Positions 20,101 through 30,596 of a stretch of 64,000 nt of DNA are shown one piece after another (within the stretch, counting starts at the first letter, position 1; each line of letters starts with the position of its first letter). The DNA lies in assembly GCA_015501595.1 (NCBI GenBank), contig JADNRX010000294.1, forward strand, positions 1 through 64,000, given 5' to 3'. The position numbers and the translations under genes were made by a program. The DNA comes from Hymenopellis radicata (lineage: Eukaryota; Basidiomycota; Agaricomycetes; Agaricales; Physalacriaceae). Under the pieces are notes generated by a model. That model saw only the letters and a program-made list of their open reading frames with translations. It did not search any database and had not been told where the DNA came from.

Positions 20101-21521
20101 GTGGTGCTCCGAAACATGACACCCTCTAATATGGGAGTCTTGCTGTCCTTGCCATGTACGACCAACTTCCCGTTCCCCCATGAGCCACGATAACCGGCCA
20201 TATCGAGAGTTGAGAGCGACACAAGGTTGTGCGACAACGCTGGCGTATAGACCGCGTTCTTCAAGATGACATCCCGGACTTTCCCATCAACGTGCGTCCG
20301 AAACTTCACGTCGCCACGGCCTAAGACTTTAAAGCGTCCACCATTCTTAATCGCCGTCGAACCCTCATTTCCTTCCAATGACTCGAACGTAATGAAACGC
20401 GCTCGATCTGGGATACAATGCTCGGTCGCGCCAGAGTCAAGGAAGGTTGCATATGAAAACAAGGGTCGTGTGTCATTCGTCGTTGTAGGACAACATAAAA
20501 GTTCGTTAAAGGTTGGATATACGTTAGTCTCCTTCCCCGCGTCATCAACTCCCCCTTCTAGAACAGAATCTCGGAACCCCGAACATCTGCAATTGAAGTA
20601 GGGGTCAACGGCTGCATGCGGCTGGGAGATTTCACGCGCACCTCTCTCATCGATGGCGGTAGCAAGGATATAGGTTTCGGCGGCGGTGGTAACGGTGTTC
20701 GCGTCAGTGGATGTGGTGTCGGGTGTCTTCTTCTTCTTTCCCTTCGCTTTGTACCACTCAGGCGCTTTGCCTGCTGCGCCTCCACCTTCGGCCCAGCAAT
20801 TGATGGTGATATGACCTTTCTTCCCACAATTTCCGCATATGACAGGCGTAGCTGCCGACGAAGAAGTAGACGCCGCCAACGCAGCAGTCTCAGCCTCCTG
20901 TTTAGCGTTTCGCGCTGCGAAGTCCTTGAGACGACTAAGGACGTCCGTCCAGGCTACACCTTTGAAAGTCGAAATCATGGTGTTGTACGACATAGGGAGT
21001 GCCATGAGGAAAATGGTGCGGAAATCCTTGTCGGTGATTTTGGCGCCAGCGTGATTTGCCTCCATCCGGAGACGACGCATCGTCTTCAGGAACGTCGCGA
21101 AGTCGTCACCATCACGGAACCTCTCGGCGCGGAGACTATTTTCGGCAGTAATCTTCCCCACTTCCGTCGAGGAGTCGTATTCGGTGATCAGGGCAGCCCA
21201 GATATCGGCGGCGGAATCAGATTCATCGACACCGCATCCGATTGGGTCACGAATGTTCTGGACTATCAGGGCCGCAGCGTGCCGGTCGCGAAGCTGCCAT
21301 TCGAGTAGCGACGGATTGGGATCATTCCACTGTGTGGACGTCCCAGAAAGGAAAGGTGCCGACAGTCCCGAGGGTTCGATGATGGAGCCGTCGATGTACC
21401 CAGCTACTCCAGCGGACCCGGCAGCAAGGAGAAGTTGGCTCTTGAAGGCTAACCAGTTACTGTCTCCATCAAACTGCTTCTCCTCGGCGAAGGTTTGGAC
21501 GGTGGGTGGTCGATTGGACAT
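17097..21521 (-). CDS. Copia gag-pol polyprotein (1474 aa)
   Basis: A single continuous frame with no frameshift site. Domains in order: Gag (about 1-220); zinc knuckle CGNCGKKGHITINC (about residue 227); aspartic protease LDSGATEHC (about 358); integrase zinc region with WHRRLGH and CVDC (about 504-545); integrase core with HLDLWG, VDGGGEFDN and GVAERANR as the D,D,E positions (about 565-690); a Pro/Ser-rich linker; reverse transcriptase with YTDDVFGAS (about 1135); RNase H YVDADYAGD with TTESEYIS (about 1317). All catalytic residues are present. The stop codon is made partly by the first bases of the 3' LTR. Fusing gag and pol without a frameshift is common in copia elements. Confidence 0.97.
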   Translation of the reverse strand: MSNRPPTVQTFAEEKQFDGDSNWLAFKSQLLLAAGSAGVAGYIDGSIIEPSGLSAPFLSGTSTQWNDPNPSLLEWQLRDRHAAALIVQNIRDPIGCGVDESDSAADIWAALITEYDSSTEVGKITAENSLRAERFRDGDDFATFLKTMRRLRMEANHAGAKITDKDFRTIFLMALPMSYNTMISTFKGVAWTDVLSRLKDFAARNAKQEAETAALAASTSSSAATPVICGNCGKKGHITINCWAEGGGAAGKAPEWYKAKGKKKKTPDTTSTDANTVTTAAETYILATAIDERGAREISQPHAAVDPYFNCRCSGFRDSVLEGGVDDAGKETNVYPTFNELLCCPTTTNDTRPLFSYATFLDSGATEHCIPDRARFITFESLEGNEGSTAIKNGGRFKVLGRGDVKFRTHVDGKVRDVILKNAVYTPALSHNLVSLSTLDMAGYRGSWGNGKLVVHGKDSKTPILEGVMFRSTTLRKMYSVDVLDDPAFVAYARSHERPTDLETWHRRLGHVDVRRIEEMASKGLVDGLKITQRKMSGKCVDCIYGKHARRPFDETVTPETEVLERVHLDLWGKARTQSRGGHLYLMCATDGHSTYRVPYHLRTKTKTELLDAFKSYHVMAERQTGKKLKRVRVDGGGEFDNDLMTEYCARFGIIIEKVPPYSSSANGVAERANRTVIEGTRTMLEEAGLPHSFWGEASNTHVYVRNMVPSARNPAKIPAEVWTRQRQDVSHLRPFGCKAFAKILHGGDGKLGHRSVEGVLIGYMGRRGYRIWIPDLKTVKESRDVIFEEGLAHRTLDPVDPPHPDPIHDVIEDDVVDGGDDAPPPPPPPAPDAPHQPPPADNPSEHDSADSSRSNSPSPPSTRPNSPPLPPPVVPVAQPRRSARNAAPSENARRNAEYEQREMLAAERGEEWAGDGPASLATFLEEPWAFMSQTGDARLPNGYQDAMKRPDLWLEPMRVEIENLRSRDVWTLVKAPPGAHVVDGKWVFANKYTGDGVIRKRKGRYVLRGFHQIAGLEYDKTWSGVVRFESWRICLAVAARRKLIPFQLDFTSAYLNGKIDKVIYMPQPEGFVEPGKEHLVCRLNKPLYGAMQAGHIWYNTLGQSFEELGYQQSEADPCVRVREVGDEYTLTSTYTDDVFGASSTHEGVKKAKQEIAQRWEISDAEDYELFLGVTVDIDEKIGDTSISQRPYFERVLRFFGLWDLPPKSTPFPPGLTLQQYPDPLEPDDATYMSDKPYRKLLGCVMWGQAATRPDLSFAVSVLTRFQNHPGPTHWKALVGVAQYIRGTVDYSITYEAPREGETVERGMGLEPYGYVDADYAGDVDGRRSTSGYVFMMAGGPVSWSAKLQSVVAQSTTESEYISLAKGGKQAMWMKGFMKEIRIPITKPITLRDDNLGSISLTENTKKLALVKHIDVKYHFIRYLVGKKHVEVLAISSADNLADFFTKALPRTSHDRIVTALGLKKRRRMDPGEC

Positions 21522-21641
21522 GGTCAGGGGTGGACTTTGATGAGGGCGTCGGTGATGGGGTAGATGGGGATAAGATGCGAATGGGTAGAGCGGGCGTGTT
21601 CGAATGCGCGCGAGTCAATGTAATCCTTCGTTAATGGTCGT

Positions 21642-21663
21642 TTAGAGCACCAGTCTCATAATC
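21642..21663 (-). promoter_or_regulatory. Primer-binding site, complementary to the 5' half of elongator tRNA-Met
   Basis: Immediately internal to the 5' LTR. The plus strand here reads like the D-arm to anticodon-loop part of an elongator tRNA-Met (TTAGAGCACCAG followed by the CTCATAAT anticodon loop). The genomic RNA would pair with an internal tRNA segment and not with the 3' CCA end. This is the half-tRNA priming known for Drosophila copia and Ty5. Confidence 0.8.
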
Positions 21664-21929
21664 TGTAGAAATAGCACACAATGTAAGTGGACTAGCTCAG
21701 ACCGTGAAGGTAACGGACTATATTAATACCTGTAGAAATAGCACACAATGTAAGTGGACTAGCTACAAGGAATAAGTAACGATATACAGCATAAGTAAGA
21801 GTAGACTCACCTCAGACCGTGAAGGTAACGGACTGAGGTGAGGTAGCAACGGGAGTCGATATATAAAGAAACGATCGGAAACGAACCAACGAACATAGCC
21901 ACTACGTGGCGTATGGATCTACTTCAACA
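21664..21929 (-). repeat. 5' LTR of the copia element
   Basis: 266 bp, identical by eye to the 3' LTR. It is followed by the target duplication TATAC at 21930-21934. It has the same internal 67-bp duplication and inverted repeat as the 3' LTR. It should contain the promoter of the element for minus-strand transcription. Confidence 0.96.
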
Positions 21930-21934
21930 TATAC

Positions 21935-23595
21935 TGCTTCCCACAAAGGGCTAGCTCGGTGTGAGAGGCTGAGAGCAGCAGCATGCGAGTCGGAGAGAAG
22001 GAATCATGCTAGCGCGTCTGCCCTTGCAGGCTCTGAATAGCGCCAAGAAGCCGTGAGCGGTGCCACAGGAACGAAAGCAGAAGGTTCGCGGTCATAAGGA
22101 CAGGCCGTACTGGACAAGGAAAGGAGAGAAAGGTACTACTCATCGTGGTTCCCAATGTCGCGTTGCCTCTCATGAGTGCCGGAAATCCATCGGATAATTC
22201 ATGCAGAGTTAGACTGAGCCTGAGGTAGATAGAGGTCCGTGACTCCTGATAACATCCATATCGTGGAGCAAGGTGGGGAGGACGAGTAACGGGACCTAGG
22301 AACATGGAAAGGAAGGAAGCGAGCTTCCTTCATGCGCCCTCCACAAAATGTTGTGGCGATCTCTGTTTAGGTTAACGATACAAGGGTCTTAATGACATTC
22401 AACACGTATCAATGAACCCGTCTGAGCAATCAACTTGGACTTGAAGCGGCCGGTGCACGTCGATGCCAAAGACTGCAGAGTGAAACACTTCAACATGATC
22501 CATACATCATTGATAACATCCATGCATGTCGTGAAGCGAGGTGACAAGGAGTGAGGACATGTTGTCCGGTTCATGGACGTTGACTCGGAGGTTTAAGTAT
22601 GACTGGTACTCTCGAAGACTCGCTCTAGAATAAATGAAACACTTTAATGGACATGATTGCCCGGCAACATGACAAGATGGCAGATGGTCCAAACGTTAAC
22701 GTTCATCACAAGCGGCAGTCGCAACCTCCGATCATGTTTCGATGGCGGTGATTGCCCAATTTTAGACGCGGGGTCGGTTCGAAATTTCAAACCACCTGGA
22801 AATGCAGTGCTCCTGGTACTATTGATGCGATGGTATGCTGTTCTTTCGGCTTTGTTCGACAGCTGCGTCTGCTCAGAATCTGAAAGATGCCTGTTAAATC
22901 TATTCAGAAATCGGCAGTTGTAGCAAACCTTGAATTCTCTCCCGTTCCTTGTTCCCATTTATTGTTTTTCGTCATGTAAGGATCATGATTGAAGTTTAGT
23001 GTGGTATAGAATACTTGTGACACTCGAGCAACACTCGAGGCAAGGGCGACGCTGTGTATACAAACCACCGTGAAATTGGGAGGACGCGCGAAATACGGTA
23101 AGCCCGACTCCTAGCTGCGAGCGGGAGGTGGCCAAAGGTGAACGGAATGAATCGAGGAGCACAGAAAAATTTGTGTTCACAGTCGAACAGGGCAGCTAGC
23201 TCTTGCAACGCACGCCATAATCTTGGTAAGTAGGAAGTCGGAACGCAATAAGGTTCATTAAACGGTCATGATGCCGACTCTCGGCAGCAAAGTTTCCCAC
23301 GACTCGACCTCTTTTGAACGCTCACTCGCTAAGACTTTTCTCGGCTTCCCTCAGAAACTTTAGCTTCAGCAGCGTCACTGGAATGAATCCGTGATGTCAA
23401 GGACACCTCACTTATTATACAACAACCAGTACCATATACAGAGAACAATACTTACCCCCGGCTTCCGTCTTCTTGTTGTTCTCTGAAAACAAAAGCGCCT
23501 GCTCTTGTTCTCGCATCGTTCATAAGGATGGGGCTCATCACTTGAACTAGACAAACCCACCCCCCTCTTCCCTTTACGAATTCACGCCCGCAACC
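21935..23595. other. Intergenic, no gene recognised
   Basis: Only short open frames. A phrase around CCATACATCATTGATAACATCCATG (22499-22525) and a similar GATAACATCCATATCG phrase near 22245 recur loosely. No domain, RNA gene or transposon end was seen. Confidence 0.5.
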
Positions 23596-25896
23596 ATGAT
23601 CACCATAACGCTAACGACTTACGATCTCTTCTTCATCCTGGCCACGGTCGCCTTCTCTGTATGGCGCCTCTGCATTGCAGCCGAAGACTTCGCCAGAAAT
23701 ACTTTTATGACACGCCATATCTTCCAACAAATCCCATCTCCGTATACGATTCCAAACGTAACGCGCTCAATTCCCCGAATGCGCCGACTACAGCGATACC
23801 CGCGACTTCCACAGATGACCCTATCCATTCATCCTCACTAAATGCATCTCATGAAACTAATGTCATGCCCACCATGCCCGGAAGCTTCGACGCTGGCGTC
23901 GTTGATGTCCTTGATCAGCCTCTGTCATCGTCTTCACCCGAGGCGATACTCTTCAAGGTAACACCGCCGCAGCCAGATCCTACCAGTGAAGGCACGTCGC
24001 CCTCTTCGAGCCCTGATCTCAGACGACAACTTGACGATGACTCCAAATACATCTCTGTGCTCCCTCATGCACTCGACACCTAGCTGTTCACGCAGCACCG
24101 TCCCCCTCAAATTCTGCTGGACGTACTCTGATTGACTCGCCTTTTCCCAAACACGAGCCACGCGTTCTTGATAGCGAGGAAAAGGACAAGTCGTCTTCTG
24201 ATCAAGCATTAATTGGCGAGATACCCGATGAAGATTACCAGTCGGACGAAGATGGTTTACCGGTGATGCCAAATGACAGTGGGGACTCGGAAAGTGTGAA
24301 TCTTGAGAACATTCGTAGGTCGTTCCAACCCGTTAACCGCTGTACATGTTTATGAAGTCGACAGGTCTACAACCGATTTGCATACCGAGTTCAGACAGCG
24401 CGAGTCTTCCACTGTTGGACATCCAGCCTACTTTGCCTTCGACTCTGATTTCCCCTCTATCTTTGTCTTTGCATCCAACGCCGTCCGACAATGATAACGC
24501 GCGTACGCTACCCGTTCTCGGAGCCTCTACAGGTTCAGGCCAGAACTCGGTTCCCTTTCCAAGCTGGGAACCGCCGCATGTACGGGAATCTCTCAAAGGC
24601 GCGCAGCCTCCCCCGCTTCCTCCAAGGAACCCACAGCGCCGGGGACTGTCCTTTCTCGTCCGCCTTTCTCCTCTCGCTCAGTGAATAGGAAGAGAAGTGA
24701 TGCGGAACTCAGCCCGATCTCAGATTGCCCTCCTCTGTCCGACACTAGACCGTTGGTCGTTGATAAAGGAAAGGCGAGGGAAGTACCGCCGCAAGGGGAC
24801 GGCGATTCTTCAAACGCCAGGGAGACGACGGATTCTCGCGACTCGCTAGCTCTCCGTCAAGCCACCAATATAGATGTGCGCGCTCCAAGCGTATTACAGG
24901 TAACTCCTGGATTTGAGGTCCTCCGCTTCGCATATACCCAATTGTCGGTATTCACCAGTCCAGACCACGCATTCCCCGTTATGTATGGAGCAATGTATAC
25001 TGGAACTATCCGAATCGATTGCGGCCTTGATATAGAAGAAAACTTATGCTCTGTGCACCGGATACGAGGACACGAGTATAAGCTAAAGACCATGGCGTGG
25101 CGTGCCAATTCGCCGATACCAGATCCGAGGCTCATACTCGATGAGCATAGTTTGGACGCTACTTACGCGATTCTGGATCAGCAGCAGCGTCAGTATAATA
25201 AACGCTCAGCAATCGTGCATATTCTGGAGGTCGTTCAGCCGGGAAGCGATATCTGTGTTGTCACGGTGAGCGTCAACCCAAATATCTAAAACGTCTACTA
25301 AATCTTGATCAGGATCATTACGATGGCACGCTACAACAGTTCCTGGAAAGTCTTCAGACCATACACCCAGATCGCCAGGACAAGTTCATATTCAACTGCT
25401 TGAAGAGTATCGTGAGTCTTAACCTCTTTCTCTCCATCCATGAATTAACAGTGACTTAGTGGAGCGGCGTGCATGAGCTGCACTTCTTGAAGATCTTCCA
25501 CAAACACGTCAATGCCAACAGCATCTTCTACAAATCCCTTAGGAACGAGGCCTACTGTTTCTATCTCGGAGACTTCATCGATGCTGTTTACAAGCCGGGT
25601 CCAGACGAAGAAGAGCAGCTGATGAAGAACGATTTTTGCGCTTTGCATAATTTGATCTCTCATATTATGCCGCAATTGGGAGCTTCCCACAGAGACCAGA
25701 CCACGTCCGAGCGTCTCGAGCGTCTGGCGGTATTCATGCAACGGACGTTGGAGAAACTGATAAATGTGGGCCAATTCTTTGCTCTGGTTACGATGACAAG
25801 GCTAAGACCATGTTCCAGGTTGAGACAGGCATCTTGAAGGCTACCGTCGACAGCGAAAAGCTTGCCAGGCTGGATGTCCCGGAGGCGCGCTGGTGA
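23596..25896 (+). CDS. Membrane-anchored kinase-like (pseudokinase) protein 1; 5' exons unresolved
   Basis: The N-terminus from 23596 has one hydrophobic segment (LFFILATVAFSVWRLCIAA), predicting a membrane anchor. Ser/Pro-rich coding-like frames follow to about 24680, but I could not fix the exons. From about 24681 the model is clear: an exon ending 25265, then 25313-25411 (phase 0) and one starting at 25460. The protein there resembles the hinge and C-lobe of a protein kinase: DHYDGTLQQFL, then HELHFLKIFHKHVNANSIF in the catalytic-loop position (HKH in place of HRD), then FYLGDF in the DFG position. The catalytic Asp and the DFG order are absent, so no phosphotransfer is expected. The last intron is uncertain, and the stop at 25896 is tentative. 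It is a paralogue of the next gene. Confidence 0.55.
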
Positions 25897-26377
25897 TCGT
25901 TCGGCGCGTTTGGTCAAGCATTTACTGATGTTCGCGAATTGGCTTACTCCCGGCAAGGTATCCTCTCCTCGAAGTCGAAAGCTTTATACCGACATAGATT
26001 AAATTACAAATTATCCTTCCATAATATCTCGTTTCTCATCCAAAACATCTCATTTCGTGGCGCGATGGCCAAATGTAGGTCGTGAGAATTGGCGGATACT
26101 CTCTCTTCCGCGCCATCACCGTCCCAATTGTGTACAACAGAAATGGTCTACGACGCTGCCACAGAGACCATGGACCCACCGAAACAAAAGGAGGTCCTGA
26201 TTATTTTCCGTAAAAACAATAAGGTCGATGGTCTTTTCGATCTGCTCTTGTTCAAAAAAAGTTAATCCCTTGTTTTCCGTTTAGCTCTTAAGACGGGCTG
26301 ATGAGATGATGAACGGCACAGTCACGACCTGTCTTAACCTCTCCTAACGACTCTTATTTGCGTATCAACGACCTCTT

Positions 26378-27976
26378 ATGAATACCACCGTTCAAGTCGG
26401 CGACGCTGTGTTTGCGTATCACACCGGCATGAGCGTTATCTTCCACTTCTTCTTACGTTTCGTGATGGACATCTTCTGGAATGTTTTCATCTGGGAACAC
26501 CGGCATCGGCTCGTCACTTCGCCCACCATCATCACTGCTGTACCGTCAATCCGATCAACTGTCACTGAGCTATGTCGCCTGACGACCCATTCGGACACCT
26601 TACCTGCGATTGTGCAGCTCCGGAATCCAGCCCCCATGGAACCCACTACTGCTCCTCCTTCAGGACAACCACGCGCAGACCGTATTCTGAGGAGACAGCC
26701 GAAACGACTATCTCTTCGTGCGCACTATGCCGCCATCGAACACCCCCGCATACCTTGCTTGCAGCTTTCCTTCCGTCCTCAACTCAGCCTCGACGAAACA
26801 ATGTACTTCATGCTTCCACATGGCCGTGTATATTCTGCACGAAGCCTTGGCCTGTGTTATAGCGTGCAGCGCGTCAGCATCAGCACCTACGTGTCCAATG
26901 ATCGTCGGGTCGGGGAAGAATGGTGGGAGGCATTCCATCGCGCGAAGGTGGTTGCTGGCCGCCATAGAGGTGGCTTTTGGTCGCGGGCATCGCGTCTCAG
27001 GCCCCGTCTCGTCTGGGGCATGACACGGTGCCAGGATGCTCTGGAGCGGGCGGTTGTATTTGACGCACGCGCTTATCCGGCCGCCTGTTACGCGTTCATT
27101 GACTCCGAACGTCCTCGACACCTTCGCGCGGAAGATTCCGCTCTGGCCGTGGTCTACGATGTAGTGCAGCGAGAAGATGAGCTGTACATTATTATGGTAA
27201 ATCCAAAACAAAGGTGTAACTTCCATGTGTCTGAACCGACTTCCATAGGATCGATATCATCATACTCTCCAAGATTTTCTTGACCTCTTCGACTCTTCAA
27301 ATGATGAGATCCGCCTACACGCCGAACGCCAGCTTACCGAAGAGTTTGTTACGACCTGTGCGAAGCGTATCGTAAGCTTGTCTCCTTCCTATTGCCATAC
27401 TTTATTTCTCATCTTCAACGGTAGTTCAGTGCTATCAACGAGATGCACGCAAACAACTTCTGCCACGCAAACGTTAATGCCCGCAGTGTTCTCTGCAAGT
27501 TTCCTCCTCTACGCGCTTCGAATATCGTGAATGTGCAGTTCTTCTTGGGCGACTTTGTCAAAGCAAGACGGTTCAAGGCCGCTCGCGAATCGTTCATCCA
27601 GGAGGATTTCTCTAACTTTGCCACGCTAATGGACGGACTCTTCACGCGACTGGGAAAGATCAGAGTGGCGGAAGGGAAATCGGCGACGCCACAAGGTGTC
27701 CGCGATCTCAAAAGGCTAATGAGCTTCGATGATATCACGGTAGGAAGCTCATGGTTGTCATTTGATCTTCACGCGTTCCTGACGAATCTGCAGGCCAAGA
27801 AATTCGTACCATCTACGCCGGAGAGCTGTCGTAGCTTTGCCAACATGTTCTCGGACTCGACAATCTCGCTCCGCCAAATGGAGCAATGGAAGATTTCCTG
27901 GCGGATCGTCGAGGGATCCAAAACTACTCCAATAATACCAGCTTCTTCAAATCTTACAGATGATAGCGAACAGTAG
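26378..27976 (+). CDS. Membrane-anchored kinase-like (pseudokinase) protein 2, 497 aa
   Basis: Three exons, 26378-27196, 27249-27371 and 27425-27976, all joined in phase 0. The N-terminus has a hydrophobic stretch (about residues 18-40) suitable as a membrane anchor, followed by a basic, low-similarity region. The second half is kinase-like: a hinge and alpha-D reading LYIIMDRYHHTLQDFL, a catalytic-loop equivalent EMHANNFCHANVNARSVL (HAN for HRD) and FFLGDFVKA in the DFG position. Missing catalytic residues suggest a pseudokinase. Intron positions and phases match those of the gene upstream, which supports tandem duplication. The function is unknown; a scaffold or decoy role would be speculation. 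The kinase-fold assignment rests on motif spacing only. Confidence 0.7.
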
Positions 27977-28340
27977 GGTTTGGTGTACTATTTCACGAAT
28001 AACGAATGCGAACAATCTTCAGTCTCGAAACAATATACTTCCAAGACAATGCGTACGTTTTTGAAACAAAACCCGAACACGGGCGCTTCCCATCGCACAG
28101 GAGTGCCTCCCATGTCTGAATGCCATCAAGGTCTGCACCATAGTTTGCTTGCTGTCCGGGAAACGCCAAGGCTTGAAGACGTTCGCTCTGCCGCCACCTC
28201 CGCAGAAAATGAACTCTTTCTAATGGGATACGGGCATCCGCCTCCATCCATCCGATTCTGATGCCTTATTGTTTTCATTATTGTCCCATCATGATGACCC
28301 GGTCATAAGGTATATATGCCTTTTATTCTATGTGTCCAAC

Positions 28341-28509
28341 GGCCTGATAGTGTATCGGTAGCACGACTCGACCATGGCTGATTACTGTAGGCGTGTTTGC
28401 CTATTTATGAGTAAGGACGGGCCTTGCGGCCTGCCTTCACTGGTAAATTATCACGACCACGCAGGATCCCGTCTTCGAGAAAGACTGGGTTCGAGTCCCA
28501 GTCAGGCCA
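28341..28509 (+). tRNA. tRNA-like sequence with a large interruption in the anticodon arm
   Basis: The acceptor arms GGCCTGA (28341-28347) and TCAGGCC (28502-28508) pair perfectly, followed by A. The D-arm GTG...CAC (28350-28364) contains a good A box, and the T-arm CTGGG-TTCGAGT-CCCAG (28485-28501) contains a consensus B box. A tRNA would need about 73 nt, but this one is 169. The extra sequence of about 95 nt starts in the anticodon arm. Flanking CTCGA and TCGAG could form the anticodon stem, but no loop with U33 is evident, so I do not assign an anticodon. It is either a long-intron tRNA or an interrupted pseudogene. Confidence 0.5.
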
Positions 28510-28771
28510 CGACGTTCTCTGACCGTCATTTACTTTTGCTCTCACCTCAAAGGGCCTCGTGCTTGGTCGTGGGTGGTCGAGTGCTGGCCATGCGGTCACC
28601 TTGATCCCGGTTGTGACGAAGTACCATTAGAAAAATATTAAGTGTCGTCCCGCCTTGAAGCGAAATCACGTTCAGCGTTCGTATTGCGCTCGTATGCTTG
28701 AAAGAGCACAAACGAAATGGAGTACAAATCTATTCCCGGATCCATATTCGCATTGGTCGATCTTGTAAATA

Positions 28772-30596
28772 TTACAAACGCTTGTCCATAGTAACACCTA
28801 AAAGTCAATCAGCCAAAATCAACGCATAAAAGAGGAAAGTAGCATACCTGACCACACCGACACATCGAGTCCGTCGTCTTTCAGAACCCTCATCCTCTTC
28901 ACCAACTCTGTATCCAGCAACTTTGTATGCAGCTCCTCCTCCTCGTAATCGTAAAAGTCGTCAGGCTCATACTCAAAGTCTTCCAGTAATGACGGATCTT
29001 TCCTGCCCACCTTGATCCCCACTGTCTTGATCTTACCCACCCGCCACCTGGACTCGACAACCTCTATCAACGTCTCCTCCACGCGCATCTGCATCGATGA
29101 GCGCCCATTCAGCGACATGAACGACGTCGCCGACAGCCTCACTGTAAAAACCTGCAGCTCTGGGAACACGATGACCTGGTCACTCGTGTTACACTTCAAA
29201 GCTGCAAAGACCATATCAAACGGCGCCAGATCACTGACATCGATCTCGAGCCTAGGGACATGCGAGAATGATGCAATGAAGAGACGGAACGCAGCCGAAA
29301 GGGCGCTACTATCCTCCGGCGTAAGCCGCACCTCCTGCAGCCTAAAGCGCGACCGGCCGACAAATGCGCCAAATTTCTCAGAGTCCGTGTCCGAAAAGTC
29401 ATCAAAGTATCCTTTCAGGGCAAAGACCTCGAGGGCGGGACACGTAAGATACGGGAGGATGAGCAAAGGGATGCCAGTGGAGATGAAAGTGAGATGCGGC
29501 AACGTAATCCTGTTATCGACGATGCTGTTTTCGACATTGTTGATGGAGCTATCGATGAGGGATACGAGATGCGGGCAGAGGGCCAAGATGTGGATCATGT
29601 CTGTCAAGTCGCATTGCTGAAGATGCAGATGCGTGAGCTGCGGCCAAGGAAGACGAATAGTTTGCAACACCGGAAAGCGGCCCTCAATGTTCAGGACGAC
29701 ATGGGTAAGCTGAGGGGCTGTGGAAGCGAGGTCGAAATATGACTTGGAAGAGGTTTCTGGTTCGTCGTCTGATTGGGCGAAGCCAGTCCCGTGGACAGAC
29801 ATATTCAACTTCGCCAATAGGGCCATTGGCGGGGCATCCCCGAAGGCACGGAAGTTGGTGAGGCGGCCACTGACACGAAGTTCCGTCACACGCGGCAGAT
29901 GCTGTGTGAGGATTTGAATGTATGTGGCGTCATTGCCGTAGGTTTCGAGAACCACTGTGAGAGGTGTCTGCCCAGAGCGCGTAAGCGCTTGTTGCAGCAG
30001 ATCTTTACGAAACGTGTCAGCTAGTCCTAGCAACGCCTGGTCGAGGTCGAGGTCGCGCCCGTCTTCACAGCAGAGTACGAATGATTTCCACAGTGTGGGT
30101 GTTTCCCAAGCGACCTTTCTCCAGGTGCCGCACACTTTTCCGAGCAGCCAGGGCCCGGAAGCGCGCGAATCAAAGACACGAAAAGGTGGATTGAACGTGA
30201 AGGAAAAGATTAAGGAGAGAATCTCTGGAGGCAGTCCGTGAATGGGAGGGTTTAAGCGAGTATGCACATTCATGAAGTCAAGCACTTTGTCGCGATCTAG
30301 TTCGGCGGCAGCAAGGGCAGCGCGTAGATGCTCGACGCGGGACTCGACATCGTAGAGGTCTTTCCGGACAGTGTCAACGAACGCTTTTAATTCCGAGTGC
30401 TTGTCTTCGATTTCTTGGCGGGATGCCTGACCGTCAAGGAGGGGCTGATATGGCGATGGTTTATCACAAGTCCTGTGACGCCTTTGACCGAAATTACAGA
30501 TTATAGCGCAACAGTTATGCGAGCTTTCTGGCAAACATCATTAATCAGATTCTTCAGAGTGAAGAGGAAGAATCACCCACCTTGTACGTCAGTCAT
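28772..30596 (-). CDS. F-box-like protein with coiled coil and leucine-rich C-terminal region, 573 aa
   Basis: Probably a substrate adaptor of SCF-type ubiquitin ligase, as is usual for this expanded basidiomycete family. Exons 30596-30581 (16 nt), 30527-28848 and 28797-28772 join in frame. The first intron has a CTGATTAAT branch site. The protein starts MTDVQESSH and ends GVTMDKRL. An N-terminal helical stretch rich in E/K/L (about residues 38-85) looks like a coiled coil. It is followed by the F-box helix IHGLPPEILSLIFSF (about residues 94-108) and a long region of leucine-rich segments, ending in an acidic stretch (DDFYDYEEEEL). Substrate unknown. Confidence 0.82.

Larger units (their letters stand above)
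16837..21929 (-). mobile_element. Complete Ty1/copia LTR retrotransposon
   Basis: The element is 5093 bp, with 266-bp LTRs at both ends (TG...CA) that appear identical, and a 5-bp target duplication TATAC at 16832-16836 and 21930-21934. It carries one uninterrupted gag-pol frame. In the element's direction (minus strand) the 5' LTR is at 21664-21929 and the 3' LTR at 16837-17102. A primer-binding site follows the 5' LTR directly, and a GGGGGAG purine tract abuts the 3' LTR. The order INT before RT places it in Pseudoviridae/copia. Identical LTRs and an intact frame indicate very recent insertion and possible activity. It lies between the GH5 copy 2 promoter and unannotated DNA. Confidence 0.97.

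Noticed and set aside
20616..21308. 230-aa plus-strand open frame inside the copia element
   Set aside because: Antisense shadow of Gag. It has no recognised domain and is not expected in copia elements.
22389..22692. Overlapping minus-strand 61-aa frames near 22.4-22.7 kb as a small gene
   Set aside because: No domain, no splice support and no paralogue.
25445..25956. Minus-strand frames of 98-109 aa over pseudokinase-like gene 1
   Set aside because: Antisense to exons supported by paralogue alignment and conserved introns.
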